Shown here: positions 55,579 through 64,000 of the stretch, in pieces | Numbering within the stretch: the stretch's first letter is position 1 | How the letters are laid out: each line of letters starts with the position of its first letter | Source: Argopecten irradians | Lineage: Eukaryota; Mollusca; Bivalvia; Pectinida; Pectinidae | DNA: 64,000 bases | Direction of reading: 5' to 3' | Assembly (NCBI RefSeq): GCF_041381155.1 | Contig: NC_091135.1 | Coordinates: 5,881,620-5,945,619 of the forward strand | Program-made: the position numbers and the translations under genes | Notes under the pieces: model-generated | Told to the model about the DNA's origin: nothing | The model's input: only the letters and a program-made list of their open reading frames with translations | The model's database searches: none

Positions 55579-55624
55579 TGTCACACAATGGTAATTGGCC
55601 GATGATTATCTTTGTTTTGACAGT
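55579..55624 (-). promoter_or_regulatory. 5' UTR segment of the CUB gene
   Basis: On the minus strand an acceptor (TTATTTGCAG|ACTG) ends at 55625, and 46 nt of leader precede the ATG at 55578, so transcription starts further upstream. A short segment around 55740-55777, flanked by an AG acceptor and a TTTTTCAG|GTGAGC donor on the minus strand, could be an earlier leader exon. No TATA box was identified. Confidence 0.4.
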
Positions 55625-56129
55625 CTGCAAATAAACAAATAAACATTTACAAGCCTGCTAATGATAATAATAATATTCCGTTGTTAGGACAAACTTTGTC
55701 ATGATTTGAAAGTAAACTGCGTTGACCAAAATGGCTCACCTGAAAAAGACATTAACAGATCTAGAAGTCCAAATCCTAGTATCACAGCGTCTCTTGTACG
55801 TAATAGGGTATATCTTTCTGGAAACAAAATACTTACTTAAAGACCAGTAAAACTGTTATAACACGGCACTGTCGCTTTTGGAGTATGTAAGGCAAGCTGT
55901 ATATTAAAACAAAAATTAGTTCTGTCGGCTTTGAAAGATGTTTATGAAGTCATTATAACTGTATATTAACGTACACCGCTCGTTAGTGGTTAAAACTGTC
56001 GCCATCTTGCACAATATTGCACAGGACTGTCATACACAGGGCAACCCGAGAACTGATTGATGATGATGTAAGCCTCGCCGATATTAACTGACTTTTGACC
56101 TTTAGCCGAGCGTTTGCATCTGTGGGGAT

Positions 56130-56300
56130 GGGCCATGGGTCTGTCCTATGGCCGAGACACAACATAGTCTGTTAGTTTATTATTCCTGCTTAGCTCTCGG
56201 CATATCGGGAGTGGGACGACTGGTTCACCCGTTGTCAGTATGTGACCAGGTGTAGTGTGCTTGTCTGTGTCGCTGGTTGCATGCTTCAGTGAGATAGCAC
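56130..56300 (-). mobile_element. Inverted copy of the dispersed repeat at 15860-16200
   Basis: The minus strand carries the family's accagtcgtcccac, gtatgtg-/tactgac and gaagcatgcaacc-like words in the expected order (plus strand: gggacgactggttcacccgt). Confidence 0.55.
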
Positions 56301-56692
56301 TATAAAAAAAGACAAAAGTCCTATCATTACACTCGCACGTAGCAAACCTTTTATTGACGCAGGAAATAGATAAAAAAAACACTTATACAAAGAGTCACAA
56401 TCCGAATTTACCAGAGTCCCTAAAACGTGCACATCCTTCACACACGCAACACATCGAAGGATGAATGACACTGGCTGTCCATAGGGCGTTAATTTGATAA
56501 ACCATGAAGCCGACAAACCAGTGTTTAGGGAACAACCAACTAAATGGAGAAAAAAAGACATTCGAAATGGCCCCTGTGTATACAAGATTGAGACCAGTTT
56601 TGAATTTTAACCTGGACACTGATTGGCTTGCTAATTATGTATTTCGAAATAAAAATATTTTCTGACAGGTAATTATTCCTTGATCACTTTAG

Positions 56693-56746
56693 GTACCCGT
56701 ACACTGGATATTGGTATCGACGAGGTGGTGGCTTGTCACAACAAGG
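56693..56746 (+). other. Orphan exon-like segment
   Basis: A 54-nt stretch lies between an acceptor (tgatcactttag) and a strong donor (aagg|gtaagt). One frame reads YPYTGYWYRRGGGLSQQ, a Tyr/Gly/Arg-rich string that would suit an extracellular matrix protein. No partner exons were found, so it could be chance. Confidence 0.15.
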
Positions 56747-59700
56747 GTAAGTTTTGCAATATTTTCACAGGTTTAATCTTATTAATGTATCTGTACCAAT
56801 AGGTCATATTCAAGCTTATTATATATCGCGTCCGTATGCGATCTGTCAACCCCAGCGTCATATATTTATTGAGGAATAGACAGAAATCCAGAGTCTAATG
56901 CAGGGGAGGTACCGCGGTGAAAAAAGCGTTTTAAAATAAATCACTGATATGAATATTTGATGCTTTCCTGATAACGGAATTCATTCTTTATGGCTAATTC
57001 AAGACATATGACAGCATCTCGCGCTCCGATGACAATATCCGGTGGACGGGTAGCCACAGTGTAGATAACCATAACATGAATTTGGAAATTAAGATTGAGA
57101 TTTAGGTTCAAAATATCAATTTTGATAATGAATAGGTAAACACATTAGAATATCAGGTGTTTTTAATGCAAAATACGCCTTATTTCAATAACGCTAACCT
57201 GATTGGAGTTTGAGCTGAAGGACCAAAACTTTTTTTCTATATCTAGTGTTATATGAGAACCTAGACTTTAATTATAGAACACAATACCTAACTAATATTC
57301 ATTTGATTTTAATAATACATTATAAAACTTAAACAAATTTTAACACTGTGGTCTATGTAAAAGTATTTAGTTGCTTGTTCTCTATTACTCTGTTACTTGA
57401 ACAATCAAGGTATAGTATAGCTGAAAAAGAAAATCCCAATACGCTTACCACCCACTTCGACACAAGGCTACAAGGCTTTTCACATACACATGTACCATTC
57501 ATCCCTTGTATCTCTACCTCTGTTCATATTGATTTCCCCCACAAAATATCTGTTCCTTTAAATGAGTATGAGTAACAGAGTACAGAAAATGTATATTTAT
57601 TGATACTGTGTATGTATTAAACGACCCATTAACATGTTTATATTTATCAAAAAAATAAAATAAATGGGTTCGAAAAGGTCATATTCCCTTTAAGTCCTTA
57701 AAAACTAGTATCTATAGCAAAAGAAAATCATGCTAAAAAACCGCCCTGATGTCCCCTAACCCTGACATATCCTGACAATTGTATACACGTATTTGACAAA
57801 TGATACCTATGTAAGCTCAGCAACTCCATATTCAAATATCATCTTGCGACTATTTATTTTCACACATGCATTACAATATACATTTCAGTACTACGGTGTC
57901 TCTGAGTGATTTAGAATTAAACATTCATTTAAGATTAATTTACGGACATTAAATTAAATTATGGTATGTAAATACATGCATAGTTGACCATAATTAATAC
58001 ATTTTGCCTGGAGACAGATCTTAATTGATTTTTATATGACACAACCCTCGGTTGATCTATTGCTATGGTAAGATTGTGAACATAATGACCTGGTGTTAAT
58101 TACCTATGTCATCATTACTAGACATCAAAGTACTTCACATGTAACTAGACTATTTTGTGTTCTATTTTTGACAGAGACATTCGACTGTACAAAATGAAGC
58201 CAGTATTATATCTTCTTTGAAATCCATACAACGAGTTTGCCCTCCATTTAAACATTGAACGTCTTTCAGTTAGCATTCATTTCCCATATGAATGCCAACT
58301 GGACCGAGGCAAATTGTATGAAGCGCGATAGCGCTTCATGTTGAACTTGCTTCTGTTCATTGGCATTACAATTTTATGGTGAAATCCCATGGAATTTTGT
58401 ATCTATAATGAATCGATCATTCGTTATCGTCATGGATGGAACAGCTATATGAACAGCTGTTTTCCGTTATCGCTGGCACGACAATTGTGACGTCACAATG
58501 ATACTGACGTCATTATAAGCGAATGAAGTTCATTGACTATATGAATACAAACTCCGCTTGGTAAGGTTACATAGTGGGACTGCAGTGAAAATTTAAATAT
58601 AGATTTTCCAATTCCAGAAACATTTACATTGTTACCGGGTAAATCTATAAAAAAAACACCTTTAAACATAAAAAATATTGTGAAATCCTTACAATGATTA
58701 CGTCCTCAACAGACCAATGAGAAACACTAGAAACATTGATGAAGATTGCGCGTAAAACCAAACAAAAATGAAACATATCAAATAAAGTGATTTAAGTATA
58801 AACAGGATGCATAGACGTATTTTCTTTCAATTTGATTTGTTAATATGTTAATTTTCGAATCAAATTTTTGATATGATATCTCAGGACTATTCGGTGATAA
58901 ATATTTAAGTTTCAAAGACTTTTAAATTGCATTCAAAAGGATAAGAACTGTATCTTGAGTCTTGCTGTATTTGCAAGTTAAAATGTGTTTATTTATATGT
59001 CTGTCATTCATCAAGATACTTTTTTTTCATTTTTGTCTTGGACGTCTGAAGTACTTTTGTCTTATATGTTCTGACATATATACTCTTGTTTGTCAGGTCA
59101 TGACAGAGAGGATGCCACTTAATGCCGTAAATTTAGAATTTGATAAACAATATTCAGCCGTTATTTTGCTTTAGTTGTCGTATAGAGACTCTAGACCTAG
59201 AGGCGTACAATTATGATTAATATGTAATAAAGAGTAACGAAAATGGACAACATCTGAATCTCATTTAAATGTTTAATATATTTGTTTTCTCGTTATATTA
59301 CAAGCTTACATAGCATTTGTATGTTTGTAAAGAATTAATCTCAAATGAAATATACAACGTTCGAGAATGCTTTTTGTCATAGAGGACATAAAATTTTTTT
59401 TCCATATATATTAATACTCAAAATTAATATAATGCAATCATTTATTTGATGGGTTTGCGAATCATGCTGAGTAAAATTATGTTTGTATAAGCTCGTTTGA
59501 TTTATATGGAGTTGTACCTGCTCACACTATTACTTAATAACAAAAAGGCGACTAAATTTCTGATTTTTTTCTGTCTGATAGGAAACCTGTAGCTGCGACA
59601 AACAATGTTTATAAAAGTATATTTTCCTATGTTTAAAATTCCGCATAATGGTGGAGTGGGACGATTGGTTTGTCTGTAATCCGTATAATGCGAACTGGTA

Positions 59701-59969
59701 GGGTATGCTACTCGGTATCTCTTGTACACTTCAGTGAGAATGCATTACAAAATGGACCAGATTTTCACATTTACAGAGAGACACAGCTTATACTACAGCC
59801 TCCCAGAATATATATATCCCCATATACATTCATATACAAAGCACATTGCATGACCATAGTTTTCAGTAGAAAATCACGCATAATCAACAAACCAATTTTA
59901 TCAAATATCTCTAATCAGCACCACTACTAGTAAGATCACTTTTTGGTTACTGTATCAGTTGCATTCTTT

Positions 59970-60255
59970 AAATTGGTTTGTTCATCTGGTTTAACGTCCT
60001 ATGAACTGCCAGGTCCAATTAAATACGGGATTTTATGTGATGTGTCTCCTTATGATAGCGAAACTATTATCCTTTTATAGTTCTATCTCCCTGACGCATG
60101 CCATTGAAGACACCGAAAAACACACACCACCTGTTCAAATTATACTGCCAACGGGCAAACCAGTCGTCCCACTCTCTTTTTGCAATGAGGTAAGCAGGAG
60201 CAGACACTACCACTTTTATAGGATATTGTAGGTGTCGGCTACGAGACATAACCCA
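59970..60255 (+). mobile_element. Copy of the dispersed repeat at 15860-16200
   Basis: Shares tttaacgtcctat, gatagcgaaact, catgccattgaagacac, ctgccaacgggcaaaccagt, aagcaggagcaga and acataacccaga with the 15860 copy, over almost the whole length. Its 76-aa frame is not a gene. Confidence 0.7.
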
Positions 60256-62262
60256 GAGCCTACCTTACAGGGTGGGTGGTCAAATGAAGGCCAAAATTTA
60301 GTCAATGGAGATATAAGGAAGAATAAAATCAGTCATGAAGAAGAGTTCAGATAAGATCCAATTTGCGATTATGCGATAGGGGCAGCAGGTACAATGTATC
60401 TTGATTTTATCACCGAAGTTTTAGTCATAATTTCGTTTGATCACGGTGGTTATCAATATAGAAAATAGTCAAAACATAAAAGAAATATTTTTAAATAGAA
60501 CATCTGTATGAGAGATATTATTTCACCTTTACTACGAGCCGGACACTTTAATCGTGGATATGATTGATGACTTTGTCTGAAGTATGGTCTAGATTGTGAT
60601 TGACGTGCTCTAGTCAATCCTGACATGTAAAAAGGAAGGTATCATCTCAATATAATAGCATGTGCGGACGTTTCCATTAATTTTATTTGGAGTATATTAA
60701 TATAATATCTATGAAAAACGCCTTGCTAAGTTATCCCAATACAAATCTGTTACTGTTTAGTTTTTAATAAACATGGCTGCGCAATATTGACTTCAGTCAG
60801 AAAATAATAGGCAAACCATTTTTAGCTTTGTCAATACTTTATCTTTGATTTCTGTTCCTGTTTTGTAAATTATCTATTGAAATATAACTTACGTTTCGTT
60901 ACTGCATAATGCTGGTGAAAGGGCCAATTTTCAAGAATCGTATTTTTGCTGTTGAAACTGATTACAAAATCAACAGAATGCATTACATAAACCGGGATGG
61001 ACTTCCAAATATATCATTATCAAGATTGTGGAAGTAGAGATGTTTGACGAAGAACAACAATTGTCAAGATGTTACTACACCATAGGTTTCAGATTGAGGG
61101 GAAAGACGTTTGAGAATAAATTTGTAAATTTGTAACCAATGGAAACTATTACAACTGTCGATTACAACTATAAATCAAAGAAAAACCAACGTATTCCATG
61201 GTATGTCAATAATATATATATTTATAAAGATCGCAGTTGTAAAAGTCATCAAATGGTAAAAAATTGCAACAAATACAGGTTGAATTAATTATATTTTTAT
61301 GGTTTTATGTTGACACAAAAATGACGTGGTTAACGCATAACGTATTGTGGCACGCTAAAGATGCGTTAAACTACACATTTAAAAACAAATGCTGAAAATG
61401 TATTTATTTTAGCCAAGTCATATTTTAGCGTAAAACTATTAATTACGATTTTTTAGCCCAGATATAAACTCAATTGGGTAGTTCAATACCAGAATAACCC
61501 TCTTATGAACTTTAGCGCTGTGCATGAAGAAGCACTTCAAAGAGGTCGCGAAAAGCATTAAAATAAAACTACCGCTAAAATAATCACGTATCTTAAAATG
61601 ATCGGAAGATGGGATAAAATTGTCATCATATTTCGGTATATTTCAGTCATTTTCTTAGGGCCTGGTTTCAGTAATATTATGTTTATATGACTTCTTATCG
61701 TCAATATAACCAGACGGTCGTTCGCCCGATGTCTAATTTGTAAAGAGCGTTGGAATGTCCATTGGCTACTGTATTATATTACAAAGGGTCAGCTCAGGTG
61801 TCACGTAAACGTTTTAGCCTCGAACATATTACACTGTACTTCATACCATATTGTTAAAGTTACATTGTATATGTGCCTTAATGTTTCCATCTAAGCACAT
61901 ACAGGCATAAATACTATGAATTTTTGCAGTGCATTAATTATGTGTTATAACTTATGTTTGTAATGTATCAAATATGTTTGTCTGTTCATTTAAATGATTT
62001 TCATTAGATCACTGAAGAAAAAATAACGTGTTAAAATTTTCGCTCAATTACGGCACATATAACTTTAATGCCATAAATATCAACATCAGTTATTATAATG
62101 ATTTAAGAATGTCTATCATTGTTATAAAAACTTTCGATATATTATATTTACTTTTATCACATAATCCGTCTGATATTTAGTGATTTCGTGCGTGTAATAT
62201 TTTTGCGTATGTCACTAGTTTAATATAACCTGGAGCGATTCTCATAAGCTGGAAATTTATTG

Positions 62263-62346
62263 TGACGTCAGACAGAAACAATTAAATGACGTCAGGAAAA
62301 ATGACGTGACGTCAGGATTACGAGGCCGACGGGACAAAATGGCGGC
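62263..62346 (+). promoter_or_regulatory. Promoter-like cluster: three CREs followed by a YY1-type site
   Basis: Exact TGACGTCA at 62263-62270, 62287-62294 and 62307-62314, then aaaatggcggc at 62336-62346, which matches the YY1 consensus often found just downstream of animal transcription starts. The ATG inside it opens only a 13-codon frame (MAASARYFEYILT). It could serve a gene lying beyond the right edge. Confidence 0.4.
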
Positions 62347-63170
62347 TTCTGCTAGATATTTTGAATACATTTTGACGTAAATTCTTTGTTTTGTAGGTAT
62401 TTGTAGTTATGTGATAAAAAGTATCTTAAATTTGTGTTCATTTCATATTGGATTTTATAATTTCATATGAAATGAACACTCATGTAAGATCCTATGTTAA
62501 TGATTACTTTCTATGTACCGTGATGACAATAGATCATTACAGAAAATACCTATAATTAGACAAGAAGTGATATGTACACTTTAATGTTGATAACGCGTGT
62601 TCTGACAATAAACTTCAAAATTAACCACACGGAAATTAAATTATGGTGTTAGTTGTTAATTACTTCTGTCAATATTATGGTAATGTTAATTAGATGCGTG
62701 TGTAAAGGTTCTGAATATATCTTATTTGATAAAATGTATTTATAGGATAATACACTACGGTAGGTAGAAGAAAGCTTCTACAAACTACAAAAATAATTCA
62801 GTCAACGTCCAAATATGTTTAAATCTTAAATACATCCAATGTAAACGTGACAAAATCAACGTTTAAGAAAAATTTTTAACAGTTTATCGTTTAACATTTT
62901 ATCGCGGGACAGAGAAGGATATGATTTTGACACGATACTCGACAATTCAGAGGTATTTCATGATAAAAGTCCAGAAAATAGATAATCGATATGCGTGTTG
63001 TAGAGAACAAATCCTTATGTCTATCCTCTAACAGTCAAATATAGCCAATATGAACTTCAAATTGGCGTACACTTAACTATTTTGAAAATAAGAATTGAAG
63101 ATCTACAAATATAATAAGCGAATGCATTGTGGAAGTATAAACGTCATCGTTGTTATCCGTTAAAGGTCAT

Positions 63171-63745
63171 TAAAGGGACAATTCAGTCTAAGAGAACATT
63201 AAAATTTGTATATATATCAGATAAAACAACTTCTAATGGAAATTACATCAGTCACTTTTACTGTGATATGCCTGAAACGCCTATGGTGGTGACACGTGTG
63301 TGAAATATTCAAACTTGCTCGCTGTCCGCCATTACACACTGTGGTCGAACTTCTTGTATGCCGAACCCTGTCCCTTGCTCGTAAAGTAATGCAACCTTTG
63401 GCTAGAACTGCTCAAATCGCTCTGACAGTAGTGTGTTTACCTTATTAGGTGAATTGTCTTGCCTAAAAATCATTTCATCACCTTCTCAGTGGTTATGTAG
63501 TTCATTTGTTTAACGTGCGTGACTTTGGCTCGGGTATGGGTACAGAGTTAATATTGTACCTGCTTAATCGTATTGATCAACGATTTGATATTTCAACGAT
63601 ATTAATTAAAATACTTAACAATGTTGTGGAATTTGTCAATGTTTTACGTTATATGTTTCATAAGAAATGTAGAACAATACATTTATGCTATAGTTTGCTT
63701 ATTGGTTATGTAAAAGAATTTGCCTGAGTGAATTGTCTCTTTAAG
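63171..63745. mobile_element. TIR-bounded non-autonomous DNA element
   Basis: The left end ttaaagggacaattcagtct faces the right end tgagtgaattgtctctttaa. It is about 575 bp without transposase. A partial copy is at 38745-39215. Confidence 0.65.
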
Positions 63746-64000
63746 TCAGAGATAGGTCACGATCCCCTTTGGGAATCTGATATTGACAATTGATCCAAAA
63801 GGATACATATGTTACAATCGACAAATGACACACAGAATACGTGTTCAAACATTGTTACGGTAATAAGACCCTCAATTGGGGGCTTTCCCCTACGGGGGAT
63901 CCATATGAACAATAGGTTTAGTTGTATAAATACAAACAGCTTACATAGGTGTACAGAGAAAGCATTATCCGAAACCTTATCATTCGCGTTGTCCTCGTCT

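Larger units (their letters stand above)
55800..64000. other. Right-hand region without a supported gene
   Basis: Contains dispersed-repeat copies at 56130-56300, 59640-59745 and 59970-60255, an orphan exon-like segment at 56693, a perfect hairpin word tgaagcgcgatagcgcttca near 58319, a CRE/YY1 cluster at 62263-62346 and a TIR-bounded element at 63171-63745. Other open frames are short and show no recognisable domain. Confidence 0.45.

Overview
The window is AT-rich, intron-rich animal DNA. Three spliced genes can be read by joining exons at GT/AG sites with matching phase, and the introns and spacers are full of small palindromic DNA elements, tRNA-like SINE pieces and minisatellites. Several repeats, such as those ending in an aacgtcctattaacag-type terminus and those containing cgcgaa words, look like families I associate with bivalve molluscs. 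One gene carries a lustrin-type cysteine module. A pteriomorph bivalve, perhaps a scallop, is the best guess; this is inference.

Layout. 1-9.3 kb: mostly repeats, with a weak two-exon candidate microgene (4833-7051). 9.38-23.74 kb: plus-strand animal haem peroxidase gene 1 (739 aa) with a CCAAT cluster, TATA box, non-coding first exon and poly(A) signal. Its protein has a signal peptide, a lustrin-like cysteine module on its own symmetric exon, and a complete peroxidase domain. 23.75-29.9 kb: spacer with a LINE scrap. 29.9-46.17 kb: plus-strand peroxidase gene 2 (704 aa), a tandem paralogue with the same intron phases and nearly the same exon lengths but a different N-terminus. 46.18-55.6 kb: a minus-strand gene for a secreted protein with two CUB domains, a lysine-rich linker, a Thr/Pro linker and a cysteine-rich tail (373 aa). 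It converges on peroxidase 2, and their poly(A) signals lie about 20-30 bp apart. 55.7-64 kb: no supported gene; it holds repeats, a possible orphan exon and a promoter-like CRE/YY1 cluster near 62.3 kb.

How they may work together: all three products appear secreted. The peroxidases could use hydrogen peroxide to cross-link or oxidise extracellular matrix, or act in defence. The CUB protein could be an extracellular binding or matrix protein. The lustrin-like module suggests a link to shell or other extracellular matrix, but nothing in the sequence proves this. The points most worth checking are the lustrin-peroxidase fusion, loss of the haem-ester glutamate in peroxidase 1 but not 2, the CUB-CUB-basic-Cys protein, and a palindromic MITE family that has spread CRE and octamer words through both peroxidase loci.
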